Shown here: piece by piece, positions 43,032 to 51,946 of the stretch
Layout of the letters: each line of letters starts with the position of its first letter
Numbering within the stretch: the first letter of the stretch is position 1
Source of the DNA: Massilia phosphatilytica
GTDB taxonomy: Bacteria > Pseudomonadota > Gammaproteobacteria > Burkholderiales > Burkholderiaceae_D
Direction: 5' to 3'
Assembly: GCF_002968015.1 (NCBI RefSeq)
Contig: NZ_PUIP01000025.1
Span: forward strand, 1-64,000
DNA: 64,000 nt
Program-made: the position numbers and the translations under genes
Notes under the pieces: model-generated
Told to the model about the DNA's origin: nothing
Database searches by the model: none
Seen by the model: only the letters and a program-made list of their open reading frames with translations

Positions 43032-44225
43032 TCAGAACGCTGCGATACCGGTCTGCGCACGCCCCAGGATCAGCGCGTGGATGTCGTGCGTCCCTTCATA
43101 CGTGTTGACGACTTCCAGGTTGACGAGGTGGCGTGCCACGCCGAATTCGTCGCTGATGCCATTGCCGCCCATCATGTCGCGCGCCATGCGTGCGATGTCG
43201 AGTGCCTTGCCGCAGGAGTTGCGCTTCATGATCGACGTGATCTCGACCGCGGCCGTGCCCTCGTCCTTCATGCGGCCCAGGCGCAGGACGCCCTGCAGGC
43301 CCAGCGTGATTTCAGTCTGCATGTCGGCCAGCTTTTTCTGGATCAGCTGGTTCGCGGCCAGCGGCTTGCCGAACTGCTTGCGGTCCAGCACGTATTGGCG
43401 GGAACGGTGCCAGCAGTCTTCCGCGGCGCCGAGCGCGCCCCAGGCAATGCCGTAGCGGGCCGAGTTCAGGCAGGTGAACGGACCCTTCAGGCCGCGCACT
43501 TCGGGGAAGGCGTTTTCTTCGGGGCAGAAGACTTCGTCCATCACGATCTCGCCGGTGATCGACGCGCGCAGGCCGACCTTGCCGTGGATCGCCGGTGCGG
43601 ACAGGCCCTTCCAGCCCTTTTCCAGCACGAAGCCGCGGATCTTGCCTTCGTCATCCTTGGCCCAGACGACGAACACGTCGGCGATCGGCGAATTCGTGAT
43701 CCACATCTTCGAGCCGGACAGCGAATAGCCGCCGTCGACCTTGCGCGCGCGCGTGACCATCGAGCCCGGGTCGGAGCCGTGGTTCGGTTCGGTCAGGCCG
43801 AAGCAGCCGATCCATTCGCCGGTGGCCAGTTTCGGCAGGTATTTCTGCTTCGTTGCTTCATTGCCGAATTCGTAGATCGGCACCATCACGAGCGACGACT
43901 GCACGCTCATCATCGAGCGGTAGCCGGAATCGACGCGCTCGACTTCGCGCGCGATCAGGCCGTAGCTGACGTAGTTCAGGCCGGGGCCGCCGTATTGCTC
44001 GGGAATGGTGGGACCCAGAAGGCCCAGTTCACCCATCTCGCGGAAGATGGACGCGTCGGTGGTTTCGTGGCGGAAGGCTTCGAGGACGCGCGGCAGCAGC
44101 TTGTCCTGGCAATAGGCCGCGGCGGCGTCGCGCACCATGCGCTCTTCGTCGAGCAACTGCTCGTTCAACAGCAACGGATCATCCCAATGGAACTGGGCTT
44201 TGCGGGGCGTATCGGAACGGCTCAT
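43032..44225 (-). CDS. gcdH: Glutaryl-CoA dehydrogenase
   Basis: 397-residue FAD-dependent acyl-CoA dehydrogenase. It oxidises and decarboxylates glutaryl-CoA to crotonyl-CoA in lysine, tryptophan and dicarboxylate breakdown. GCFGLTEPNHGSDPGSM and SKMWITNSPIADVFVVWAK are characteristic, as are YGIAWGALGAAEDCW and the catalytic Glu about 377 in NTYEGTHDIHALILGRA. It is monocistronic with a shared terminator downstream. Confidence 0.96.
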   Translation of the reverse strand: MSRSDTPRKAQFHWDDPLLLNEQLLDEERMVRDAAAAYCQDKLLPRVLEAFRHETTDASIFREMGELGLLGPTIPEQYGGPGLNYVSYGLIAREVERVDSGYRSMMSVQSSLVMVPIYEFGNEATKQKYLPKLATGEWIGCFGLTEPNHGSDPGSMVTRARKVDGGYSLSGSKMWITNSPIADVFVVWAKDDEGKIRGFVLEKGWKGLSAPAIHGKVGLRASITGEIVMDEVFCPEENAFPEVRGLKGPFTCLNSARYGIAWGALGAAEDCWHRSRQYVLDRKQFGKPLAANQLIQKKLADMQTEITLGLQGVLRLGRMKDEGTAAVEITSIMKRNSCGKALDIARMARDMMGGNGISDEFGVARHLVNLEVVNTYEGTHDIHALILGRAQTGIAAF

Positions 44226-44358
44226 GGGGCTCCTGTCTCAATCTTTGTAAGAATGTGGGCGGGCGAATGGATAGCCGCCCGGGTCGAGCCATTATAGAAA
44301 CCCCGCCTTGCCGCATCTTTTCAAACTGCGACAGGCATTTTCATTTTTAAAACAGAGG

Positions 44359-44859
44359 TCAGGTACTGCCGAAGCGCCCGCCATGGAACAGCAGGGCGGA
44401 CTGCGGATGCACGGCGCAGTCTTCCACTTCGCCCACGAAGATCACGTGGTCGCCTTCCGGGTAGCGGCTGCGGTTGTGGCATTCGAACCAGGCGGACACG
44501 CCTTTCAGGATCGGCTGGCCGGTGCGCGACAATTCGTACTCGACGCCTTCGAACGGATCCTGGCCGCGCCGCGAAAACCGGCGCGCCAGCTCTTCTTGCC
44601 CGGCAGATAGCACGTTGATGACGTAGTGCGAATTGCCGGTGAAGATGGGCAGGCTGTTGGCGATGTTCGACAGGCTCCACAGCACCAGCGGCGGCTCCAG
44701 CGACACGGAATTGAAGGACGAGGCGGTCAGGCCGCGGAATTTGCCGTCGCCAAGGCGCGTCGTGATGACGGTAACGCCGGTCGCGAATTGGGACAGGGCC
44801 TGGCGGAAATGGGCGGAATCGAAACCGCGCGTGACGGCGCGAGGTGAGCTGGTGTTCAT
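44359..44859 (-). CDS. Flavin reductase family protein
   Basis: 166 residues of the FMN-binding split-barrel flavin reductase family. It reduces free flavin with NAD(P)H, often to supply a partner monooxygenase. FRQALSQFATGVTVITT, GLTASSFNSVSLEPPLVLWS and HVIFVGEVEDC are typical. No monooxygenase gene is adjacent, so the partner is unknown. Confidence 0.9.
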   Translation of the reverse strand: MNTSSPRAVTRGFDSAHFRQALSQFATGVTVITTRLGDGKFRGLTASSFNSVSLEPPLVLWSLSNIANSLPIFTGNSHYVINVLSAGQEELARRFSRRGQDPFEGVEYELSRTGQPILKGVSAWFECHNRSRYPEGDHVIFVGEVEDCAVHPQSALLFHGGRFGST

Positions 44860-44965
44860 GCGCGCATTATGCCATCAATGGCCGGCCGTTCCCCGAGCCT
44901 GCACGAGCGGGCGCTTTCGGTTACAGTGAAACCATGAACAACTATTTATCCCTCGAGGAGTCAGC

Positions 44966-45505
44966 ATGAGCCAGCAATCAGCAACCGAAGTGGCCATCCT
45001 GGGCGGCGGGTGTTTCTGGTGCCTGGAAGCGGTCTATCTGGAAGCGCGCGGTATTCTCCGCGTGGAATCGGGCTATATGGGCGGCGAGACCCCTGCGCCG
45101 ACTTACGAGCAGGTGTGCGCGGGCACGACGGGTCATGCGGAAGTGGTGAAGCTGGAATTCGACCCGAACGTGATCAGCTATCGCGACATCCTGGAAATCT
45201 TTTTCACGATCCACGACCCGACAACGCTCGATCGCCAGGGCAACGACGTCGGCACGCAGTACCGCTCGGTGATCTTCTTCGCGTCGCCGGAACAGGAAGC
45301 GACGGCGCGCAAGGTAATGGCCGAGATGGCCGCCGTGTGGGATGCGCCGATCGTCACGCAGGTGCTGCCGGCCGAGCAGTGGTACAAGGCCGAGGACTAC
45401 CACCAGAATTATTTCGCCCAGCACCCGCTGCAGGGCTACTGCGCATTTGTCGTGGCGCCCAAGGTGGCCAAGTTCCGCAAGATGTTCACGGATCGCGTCA
45501 AGTAA
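44966..45505 (+). CDS. msrA: Peptide methionine sulfoxide reductase MsrA
   Basis: 179 residues. It repairs the S-form of methionine sulfoxide. The catalytic motif GGGCFWCLE has Cys16, with Cys19 nearby; a further resolving Cys lies near the C-terminus in LQGYCAF. Other family blocks: SGYMGGETPAPTYEQVCAGTTGHAE and QYRSVIFF. A strong CGAGGAGTCAGC precedes the start. Confidence 0.97.
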   Translation: MSQQSATEVAILGGGCFWCLEAVYLEARGILRVESGYMGGETPAPTYEQVCAGTTGHAEVVKLEFDPNVISYRDILEIFFTIHDPTTLDRQGNDVGTQYRSVIFFASPEQEATARKVMAEMAAVWDAPIVTQVLPAEQWYKAEDYHQNYFAQHPLQGYCAFVVAPKVAKFRKMFTDRVK

Positions 45506-45528
45506 GTGGTGGATGCCGGCGGCATCCA

Positions 45529-46734
45529 TCACGGATACATGTACCTCCGGGACCACGGAATCAGGTCCGGTTCCCCGCCCGCCTTGCCGCACACGATCTG
45601 GTACAGGCTGACCCAGTCATGCGCGAAGCCGTACGCGCAGCCAGCCAGGTAGACGTGCCAGATGCGGAACGTCTTCGGATCGCACGTCGCCCGGATGCGG
45701 TCGGCATTGTTCTCGAAATTCTCGGTCCACAGCGCGCACGTGCGGGCATAGTGGCGCCGCAGGTTTTCCACGTCGCGGACCTCGAGGCCGCCTTCCTGCA
45801 TCGTGCGAATGACGGTGGACAGGTGCGCCAGCTCGCCATGCGGGAACACGTATTTGTCGATGAACTCGCCGCCGCCGTACGGGCTGTTGCGCTGCTCGAC
45901 GTCGGTCGTGGTGATGCCATGGTTCATCACGACGCCACCCGGCGCCAGGAGCTTGCTGATGCGGCCGAAGTACTCCGGCAGGTTGTCCACGCCCACATGC
46001 TCGAACATGCCGACGCTCGTGATGCGGTCGAACTGGCCGCCGACGTCGCGATAGTCCTGCAACCGGATCTCGACCCGGTCCTGCAACCCGGCCTGCGCCA
46101 CGCGCTCGCGCGCCAGTTCGTACTGGCGTTCCGACAGCGTGACACCCACGCAGCGCGCGCCGAACTTGCTGGCCGCGCGGATCACGAGCGCGCCCCAGCC
46201 GCAGCCGATGTCGAGCAGCGTCTGGCCCGGGTGCACGCCGATCTTGGTGAGGATGTGGTCGATCTTCTTTTGCTGGGCCGTGGCCAGGTCCTCGTCGCCG
46301 TTCTCGAAATAGGCGCAGGAATAGACCATGGCCGGGTCGAGGAACAGGCTGTAGAACTCGTTGGAGACGTCGTAGTGGTAGCGGATGGCCTCGGCATCCT
46401 TCTCGCGCGTGTGCGGCGAGACGAGGCGCAGGGCGGCGCTGGCGACGCGGCTCGCGCGCGCCGGCTTGCCCGTGGTTTCCGCGAGGGCAGAACCCACCTG
46501 GATCATATCGGCCGCGCGTCCTTCGATCTCGAGCGCGCCTTCGACATAGGCCTCACCCAGGCTGCCCAGCGACGGCGTGAGGAGGTAGCGCAGCCCGCCC
46601 GGACTGGGGACGCGGATTTTTACGCGCGGCTGGTGGTCGGACGACAGGTCGACCTGCGCGCCGTTCCATAATTCCACGCGCAGGGGCAGGTTGAATTTGC
46701 TGCGTATGCCTGAAGTCCAGGCGGAAAGCTTCAT
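45529..46734 (-). CDS. cfa: Cyclopropane-fatty-acyl-phospholipid synthase family protein
   Basis: 401 residues. It adds a methylene from SAM to unsaturated acyl chains of membrane lipids. The SAM-binding loop LLDIGCGWGALVI, the upstream YHYDVSNEFYSLFLDPAMVYSC and EHVGVDNLPEYF are Cfa signatures; an N-terminal substrate-binding domain precedes. ATG 46734 is the first conserved start, though its Shine-Dalgarno is weak. It follows the pdxH fusion gene by 50 bp and is probably co-transcribed. Confidence 0.92.
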   Translation of the reverse strand: MKLSAWTSGIRSKFNLPLRVELWNGAQVDLSSDHQPRVKIRVPSPGGLRYLLTPSLGSLGEAYVEGALEIEGRAADMIQVGSALAETTGKPARASRVASAALRLVSPHTREKDAEAIRYHYDVSNEFYSLFLDPAMVYSCAYFENGDEDLATAQQKKIDHILTKIGVHPGQTLLDIGCGWGALVIRAASKFGARCVGVTLSERQYELARERVAQAGLQDRVEIRLQDYRDVGGQFDRITSVGMFEHVGVDNLPEYFGRISKLLAPGGVVMNHGITTTDVEQRNSPYGGGEFIDKYVFPHGELAHLSTVIRTMQEGGLEVRDVENLRRHYARTCALWTENFENNADRIRATCDPKTFRIWHVYLAGCAYGFAHDWVSLYQIVCGKAGGEPDLIPWSRRYMYP

Positions 46735-46784
46735 CTGGTCGAACACGCGTATTCTCCGGCTGATCCTGAGCCGGATGCACCGGG

Positions 46785-47972
46785 TCAGGGTTGCAAACGT
46801 TGCCGCGTCCAAAGTCCATCTTCCTGCCGCGTGTAGACGATGCGGTCGTGGAAGCGTGAACGCCGCCCCTGCCAGAACTCGATCCGTTCCGGCACCAGGC
46901 GAAAACCGCCCCAATGTTGTGGCCGTGGCGGTGCTTCGCCATATCGACGCGCCACTTCCTCGTAGTGTTGTTCGAGGGCGGCACGGTTCGCGATCGGTTC
47001 GCTCTGCTCGGACGCGATCGCCGACAGCCGGCTTTTCAGCGGTCGGCTGTTGAAATATTTATCGCTTTCCTCGGCACTCGTGCGTTCAACTCTGCCTTCG
47101 ATCCGCACTTGCCGTTCAAGTTCACTCCAGAAGAATAGCAGAGCTGCAAAAGGCTTGCTTGCCAGCTGCTTGCCTTTCTGGCTGTCGTAATTCGTGTACC
47201 AGGTAAACCCGCGCGCATCGAATTGCTTGACGAGAACAATGCGCGACGTCGGCCGTCCATCTTCGCCCACGGTGGCCACGCTCATCGCGTTCGGTTCGTT
47301 CACCTCGGCCTTCAGCGCTTCTTCGAACCAGCGCGTGAACTGGTCGATCGGATCGCTGGCGACGTCGCTTTCGTCCAGGCGGGCCTGCCCGTAATCCTTG
47401 CGCAGATCGGCGACTGTTTCGCCTATCGACGGTGCTGGCTGCTCCAGGCCGCGGCGCTGGCGCATCGCGCCACCCAGGCGCGCCATCTGATCCGGACCAA
47501 ACAGGCGCAGCGCCATCGGCGCGACGATGCCTTCTTCGCGCTCCATATGGCCGTGATAGCTCTGCACGAAGCGGCGCACGATCGAGGCCGACAGCTGCGC
47601 GCCGCTGCCGTCCGCGATGGCCGTCAGCTGTTCGTGCAGGTCTTGCCACATCGCATCCATGTCCTTGTGTTCCTGCAGGATCACGGGCACCAGTGCCTGC
47701 AGCGTGGCCGCGTCCTCGCCCTTGGCGATGGCCAGCAGCATCGGCAGCAGATCCTGCTCTTCGTCCTCGTGGTGCAGGTGGGCGGCCTTGTCGAAGTATT
47801 TCAGCACGGCCGTTGCCGCCTGGCGCGCTTGCTCGTCGGCACCATGTTCAGGCAGGTGTACGAGCAGTTTTTCCAGCGTGGCAAGCTGTTTGCGGATGCG
47901 GCCGTGGCAATGCTTGAGGACGGCGACGGGTTGGTCGAAATCGGGAGCGGGGTCGGCAAGAAGGTTGTTCAT
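46785..47972 (-). CDS. pdxH: Hemerythrin-like domain fused to pyridoxamine 5'-phosphate oxidase
   Basis: 395 residues in one uninterrupted frame, almost twice the normal PdxH length. Residues about 12-165 form a hemerythrin HHE domain with candidate iron ligands His21/23, His65-67-68 with Glu69, His102, and H140-x-H142-x3-E146. Residues about 182-395 are a full PdxH: SIGETVADLRKDYGQARLDE, PIDQFTRWFEEAL, WYTNYDSQKGKQL, and the C-terminal FRLVPERIEFWQGRRSRFHDR. PdxH uses FMN and O2 to make pyridoxal 5'-phosphate. An oxygen- or iron-sensing head on an O2-using enzyme is a reasonable inference. Met170 might give a free PdxH, but its Shine-Dalgarno is weak. Confidence 0.9.
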   Translation of the reverse strand: MNNLLADPAPDFDQPVAVLKHCHGRIRKQLATLEKLLVHLPEHGADEQARQAATAVLKYFDKAAHLHHEDEEQDLLPMLLAIAKGEDAATLQALVPVILQEHKDMDAMWQDLHEQLTAIADGSGAQLSASIVRRFVQSYHGHMEREEGIVAPMALRLFGPDQMARLGGAMRQRRGLEQPAPSIGETVADLRKDYGQARLDESDVASDPIDQFTRWFEEALKAEVNEPNAMSVATVGEDGRPTSRIVLVKQFDARGFTWYTNYDSQKGKQLASKPFAALLFFWSELERQVRIEGRVERTSAEESDKYFNSRPLKSRLSAIASEQSEPIANRAALEQHYEEVARRYGEAPPRPQHWGGFRLVPERIEFWQGRRSRFHDRIVYTRQEDGLWTRQRLQP

Positions 47973-48072
47973 GATCGCTGTTGTGGACGTGCAGAATGCG
48001 GAGAATTTTTTGATTGACTGAAAGTTATTTTAGAGCAATGAGCGCCGTTTCGTCCGGTAAAATGAAGGGATC

Positions 48073-48945
48073 ATGACTACGATTTCCACCTCTCTCTTCG
48101 ATGACGTCGACTTCGAGCGGCGCTTCGGCGGCATTGCCCGCCTCTACGGCGAGCGTGCACTCGAACGCTTCCGCGCGGCGCACGTTTGCGTGGTCGGCGT
48201 CGGCGGCGTCGGCTCCTGGATCGTCGAGGCGCTGGCCCGCAGCGCCGTCGGCCGGCTCACGCTCATCGACCTCGACAACGTGGCCGAATCCAACATCAAC
48301 CGGCAGATCCAGGCCCTGTCGACCACGGTCGGCATGCCCAAGATCGAGGCGCTGAAACAGCGCATCGCGCTCATCAATCCGTATTGCGAAGTCGAGCTCA
48401 TCGAAGACTTCATCGATCCGGACAACATCCCGCAGATGATCGGGACAGACCGTTTTGATTACGTGGTCGACGCCATCGACAGCGTCAAGGCCAAGGCCGC
48501 GCTGATTGCCTACTGCAGTCAGCATGCGATCCCCTTGATCGTCATCGGCGGCGCCGGTGGCCAGCTCGACCCGACGAAAATCGAGGTGCGCGACCTCGCC
48601 CGCACCGAGCAGGAACCGCTGCTGAAGAAAGTGCGCAAGATCCTGCGTGCCCACTACGGCTTCGCGCGCGGCGAAAAGAACAAGTACCACATCGACGCCG
48701 TGTTCTCGATGGAACCGCTGCGCTACCCGCAGTCCGGCGACGCCTGCGAAATCGACGCGAACAGCATCACGGGCCTGAACTGCGCCGGCTTCGGCTCGAG
48801 CATGGTCGTCACCGCGACGTTCGGCATGGTCGCGGCCGGCCACATGCTGCGCAAGATGGCGGAGGAGGCCAATGCCGTGCCGGTGCCGGTTCATGTAACC
48901 GAATCTGTCGACGCTGTCCAAGTCGAAGAGGCCTTGTTATCATAG
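48073..48945 (+). CDS. tcdA: tRNA threonylcarbamoyladenosine dehydratase TcdA
   Basis: 290 residues of the E1-like ThiF/MoeB family. It cyclises t6A37 to ct6A in tRNA with ATP. VCVVGVGGVGSWIVEALARS is the nucleotide-binding loop; DLDNVAESNINRQIQAL, and AHYGFARGEKNKYHIDAVFS are typical of TcdA/CsdL. Its substrate modification depends on the Sua5 protein also encoded in this window. The start follows GAAGGGATC. Confidence 0.93.
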   Translation: MTTISTSLFDDVDFERRFGGIARLYGERALERFRAAHVCVVGVGGVGSWIVEALARSAVGRLTLIDLDNVAESNINRQIQALSTTVGMPKIEALKQRIALINPYCEVELIEDFIDPDNIPQMIGTDRFDYVVDAIDSVKAKAALIAYCSQHAIPLIVIGGAGGQLDPTKIEVRDLARTEQEPLLKKVRKILRAHYGFARGEKNKYHIDAVFSMEPLRYPQSGDACEIDANSITGLNCAGFGSSMVVTATFGMVAAGHMLRKMAEEANAVPVPVHVTESVDAVQVEEALLS

Positions 48946-48980
48946 GATCAGTTTTTTACTGATTCGTGAAAAGAGGCTCC

Positions 48981-49523
48981 ATGATCCGTCGTATCGCCGT
49001 AGCAAGCCTGCTGCTGGCGGCCGTCGCCGCCAACGCGCAGGACGCATCCCAGCAGGCCGGCAACGGCCTGCAAGGTCCCAAGGACCCGGCCCAGGCCACC
49101 GCCAATGCCGCCAATCCCGCCAACCCGAACAATCCCGTCAACCCGGCACCCGAGGCGCAAGCGGAGCAAGGGCCGAAGGTGCAGGTCATCGACCATGTCA
49201 TCGGCAAGGGTACCGAGGCAATGGTCGGCAGCACGGTCGTCGTCAACTACACGGGCTGGTTCTACAAGCCGCTGGCCGCCAAGCAACGCGGCCGCAAGTT
49301 CGACTCGTCGCTGGACGCAGGCCGCGAACCGCTCGAGTTCCAGCTGGGCGCGCGCCAGGTCATCAAGGGCTGGGAGCAGGGCGTGCAGGGCATGAAGGTG
49401 GGCGGCAAGCGCACCCTGATCATCCCGAGCGAACTCGCGTACGGCAAGCGCGGCGCCGGCGGCGGGTCCATTCCGCCGGATTCCGACCTGATCTTCGACG
49501 TCGAACTCTTGAAGGTCAAGTAA
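48981..49523 (+). CDS. Exported FKBP-type peptidyl-prolyl isomerase
   Basis: 180 residues. A signal peptide (MIRRIAVASLLLAAVAANAQ) is followed by a low-complexity Ala/Asn/Pro linker (about 30-65) and one FKBP domain: STVVVNYTGWFY, KFDSSLDAGREPLEFQLG, VIKGWEQGVQGMKVGGKR, and SELAYGKRGAGGGSIPPDSD. It assists folding of proteins in the periplasm. AGAGG precedes ATG 48981. Confidence 0.93.
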   Translation: MIRRIAVASLLLAAVAANAQDASQQAGNGLQGPKDPAQATANAANPANPNNPVNPAPEAQAEQGPKVQVIDHVIGKGTEAMVGSTVVVNYTGWFYKPLAAKQRGRKFDSSLDAGREPLEFQLGARQVIKGWEQGVQGMKVGGKRTLIIPSELAYGKRGAGGGSIPPDSDLIFDVELLKVK

Positions 49524-49551
49524 GTCAAAACTCATCAACCGGGAGGACGGC

Positions 49552-50484
49552 ATGCGCATCGCGAACGACGTGACGGAACTGATCGGCAATACCCCCTTGG
49601 TGCGGATCCGCCGCATGGCGCAGGGCGCCGGCGCGGACCTCACCGCCAAGCTCGAGTTCTACAATCCGGCCCACAGCGTGAAGGACCGGATCGGCTGGGC
49701 CATGATCGAAGCGGCCGAGCAGGCCGGCAAGATCGGCCCGAACACCATCATCGTCGAGCCCACCAGCGGCAACACGGGCATCGCGCTGGCGATGGTGTGC
49801 GCGGCGCGCGGCTACCGCTGCCGCCTCGTCATGCCGGAGACGATGAGCAATGAACGGCGCATGCTGCTGCGCGCGTACGGTGCCGAACTGGTCCTCACGC
49901 CGGGCCCGGAAGGCATGCTGGGCGCCATCCGCCGCGCCGAGGAAATCGTCGCGGCCGACCCGAACTGCTTCATGCCGCAGCAGTTCAACAACCCCGCCAA
50001 CCCGGAAGTCCACCGCCGCACGACGGCCGAGGAAATCTGGCGCGATACGGACGGCAAGGTCGACATTCTCGTGGCCGGCGTCGGCACGGGCGGCACGATC
50101 ACGGGCGTGGCCGAAGTGATCAAGGCGAGAAAACCGTCGTTCCAGGCGATCGCCGTGGAACCGGAAGCGTCGCCGATCCTGTCCAAGGGCACGAAGGGAC
50201 CGCACCCGATCCAGGGTATCGGCGCCGGTTTCATCCCGGACGTGCTGAACACGAAAGCGTACGACGAAGTCATCACCGTCAAGAACGAGGATGCCTTCGA
50301 GACGGCGCGAGCGGCGGCGCGCGAGGAGGGGCTGCTTGTCGGCATCTCGTCGGGCGCCGCGTTGTGGGCCGCGATCCAGGTCGCCAGGCGGCCGGAGAAC
50401 GCGGGCAAGCTGATCGTGACGATCATTCCGTCGTTCGGCGAGCGCTATCTCAGTACGGCGTTGTACGCGAACCTGGCCGGCTGA
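49552..50484 (+). CDS. cysK: Cysteine synthase A (O-acetylserine sulfhydrylase)
   Basis: 310 residues of the PLP-dependent beta-replacement family. It makes cysteine from O-acetylserine and sulfide. The PLP lysine is in NPAHSVKDRIG, with PTSGNTGIALAM, the GTGGTITGVAE phosphate loop, and VGISSGAALWAAI. AACCGGGAGGAC precedes the start. It follows the FKBP gene by 28 bp and ends at a shared terminator. CysM-type is less likely by the MLGAIRRAEEI segment. Confidence 0.93.
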   Translation: MRIANDVTELIGNTPLVRIRRMAQGAGADLTAKLEFYNPAHSVKDRIGWAMIEAAEQAGKIGPNTIIVEPTSGNTGIALAMVCAARGYRCRLVMPETMSNERRMLLRAYGAELVLTPGPEGMLGAIRRAEEIVAADPNCFMPQQFNNPANPEVHRRTTAEEIWRDTDGKVDILVAGVGTGGTITGVAEVIKARKPSFQAIAVEPEASPILSKGTKGPHPIQGIGAGFIPDVLNTKAYDEVITVKNEDAFETARAAAREEGLLVGISSGAALWAAIQVARRPENAGKLIVTIIPSFGERYLSTALYANLAG

Positions 50485-50500
50485 TCAGGCTTTCCAGATG

Positions 50501-50530
50501 AAAACGGCCCGCTTGCATGCGGGCCGTTTT
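50501..50530. terminator. Bidirectional terminator between cysK and the CDF gene
   Basis: AAAACGGCCCGC / GCGGGCCGTTTT stem with a 6-base loop, ending directly before the CDF stop. A and T flanks allow use in both directions. Confidence 0.9.
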
Positions 50531-50531
50531 G

Positions 50532-51533
50532 TTAATGCGCGTGGGAGTGGCCGTGGTGATGGTCATGATCGTGGTCGTGATCATGGTCATCGTGCGCATG
50601 CGCTTCCAGCCCATCGTGCAGGCAACAACTGCTGTGCTTGGTCGTCCCTTGCTCCACTTGCAGCGTACAGTGGTGGATGGCGAAATCCTCGCGCAGGTGC
50701 CCGACGATGTGGTCGATGACGGCATCGCCCGGATAGCCGTCCGGCATGACGAGGTGGGCCGTGAGGGCCGTTTCCGTCGTGCTCATCGCCCAGATGTGGA
50801 CGTCGTGCACTTCCGTCACGCCCGGTTGCGCGGCGAGGAAGGCCGTGACACCGGTCGCGTCGACGCTGGCCGGCACGCCCGCCAGCACCATCTGGATCGA
50901 CTCCCGCAGCAGCGACCACGTGCCCACGACGATCACGACGACGAGCACGAGGCTGACGGCCGGGTCGAGCCACGTCCAGTCCGTATACATGATCACCACA
51001 CCGGAGATGACGACGCCCAGCGACAGCACGGCATCGGCCGCCATGTGCTGGTAGGCGCCGCGCACGTTGATGTCGTCCTTGCTGCCAGCGACGAAAAGCC
51101 AGGCCGAAAAGCCATTGATGAGCACGCCGATGAGCGCCACGATGGACACCGTCGTGCCGGCCACCGGTTCCGGATGGGCGAAGCGGTGCACGGCTTCCCA
51201 CGCGATGGCGCCGCACGCGACCATCAGCAGCAGGGCGTTGGCGAGGGCCGCAAGGATGGTCGTGCCGCGCATGCCGTACGTGAAGCGGCGCGTGGGCGCG
51301 CTCCTGGTCAGCAGCGCGGCACCCCAGGCCAGGCCGAGACCCAGCACGTCGGACAGGTTGTGGCCGGCATCGGCCATCAGCGCCGTCGAGTTGGCGATGA
51401 AACCGTAGATGAATTCGATGGCGACAAACGCGGTGTTCAGGCCGATGGCAATGCCGAACGCGCGGCCGTTGTCGCCCGGCGCCGGGTGATGGTGGTGGCC
51501 ATGTCCATGGCCGTGGGAATGGTGTTGACTCAT
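50532..51533 (-). CDS. Cation diffusion facilitator (zinc/metal exporter)
   Basis: 333 residues with six membrane helices. The transport-site motifs are in DAGHNLSDVLG (HxxxD) and HMAADAVLSLG (HxxxD), which is typical of zinc-type CDF transporters. Both tails are very His-rich: SHGHGHGHHHH near the N-terminus and DHDHDHDHDHHHGHSHAH at the end, likely metal-binding. A cytoplasmic ferredoxin-like domain follows helix 6. It overlaps the upstream ArsR/SmtB gene (ATGA). Zinc or cadmium/cobalt efflux is expected; exact specificity is inference. Confidence 0.93.
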   Translation of the reverse strand: MSQHHSHGHGHGHHHHPAPGDNGRAFGIAIGLNTAFVAIEFIYGFIANSTALMADAGHNLSDVLGLGLAWGAALLTRSAPTRRFTYGMRGTTILAALANALLLMVACGAIAWEAVHRFAHPEPVAGTTVSIVALIGVLINGFSAWLFVAGSKDDINVRGAYQHMAADAVLSLGVVISGVVIMYTDWTWLDPAVSLVLVVVIVVGTWSLLRESIQMVLAGVPASVDATGVTAFLAAQPGVTEVHDVHIWAMSTTETALTAHLVMPDGYPGDAVIDHIVGHLREDFAIHHCTLQVEQGTTKHSSCCLHDGLEAHAHDDHDHDHDHDHHHGHSHAH

Positions 51534-51847
51534 GCGTCCAGTCCGGTAGTAGGTTCTGCGATATGTTCGAACATGTTGGAAAGCAGGCCGCTGATGTGGG
51601 CATCGGCGGCCGCATAGAACACCTGCTTGCCCTGGCGCTCCGCCTTGACGATGCGGGCCGCGCGCAGCAGGCGCAGGTGGTGGCTGACCAGCGAACTGGA
51701 CAGGTTCAACGCGCCGGCGATGTCGCCCACGGCCGTCGGCTGCGCCAGGCAGGCGAGCACGATCCGCAACCGCGTGGGGTCGCCCAGCAGGTGGAACAGG
51801 TCGGCGAGTTCGTCGACCGCGTTGTCGATGTCGGGTGGGATGCTCAT
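51530..51847 (-). CDS. ArsR/SmtB-family metal sensor repressor
   Basis: 105-residue winged-helix dimeric repressor. LFHLLGDPTRLRIVLACL and the recognition helix LNLSSSLVSHHLRLLRAA fit the family. The alpha-5 metal site is exact: D82-x-H84-x10-H95-x2-E98, as in SmtB/CzrA zinc sensors. It lacks a CxC As(III) or CadC-type motif. It sits upstream of, and overlaps, the CDF exporter, with a palindromic operator directly at its start codon. So metal should release it and induce both genes. Confidence 0.93.
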   Translation of the reverse strand: MSIPPDIDNAVDELADLFHLLGDPTRLRIVLACLAQPTAVGDIAGALNLSSSLVSHHLRLLRAARIVKAERQGKQVFYAAADAHISGLLSNMFEHIAEPTTGLDA

Positions 51848-51881
51848 GCTTAACGTTTGAAGAACTGTTCACATGTTAAGC
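51848..51881. promoter_or_regulatory. SmtB-type operator in front of the metal sensor gene
   Basis: An imperfect palindrome centred at 51864.5: GCTTAAC-N3-TGAAGA-AC-TGTTCA-N3-GTTAAGC, with 13 of 17 base pairs matching. The core is one base off the TGAACA-N2-TGTTCA site known for SmtB/CzrA. It begins one base upstream of the repressor ATG (51847), so it would cover the promoter and start. Confidence 0.8.
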
Positions 51882-51946
51882 GCATAGACGTGGCGGGCGC
51901 AAGGGATAAAATGAGGTCTTTACGGCCAGACCCCGCACATGGCGCC

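Noticed and set aside
47465..47972. Hemerythrin domain as a separate gene upstream of pdxH
   Set aside because: No stop codon separates the two domains, and Met170 has no convincing Shine-Dalgarno.
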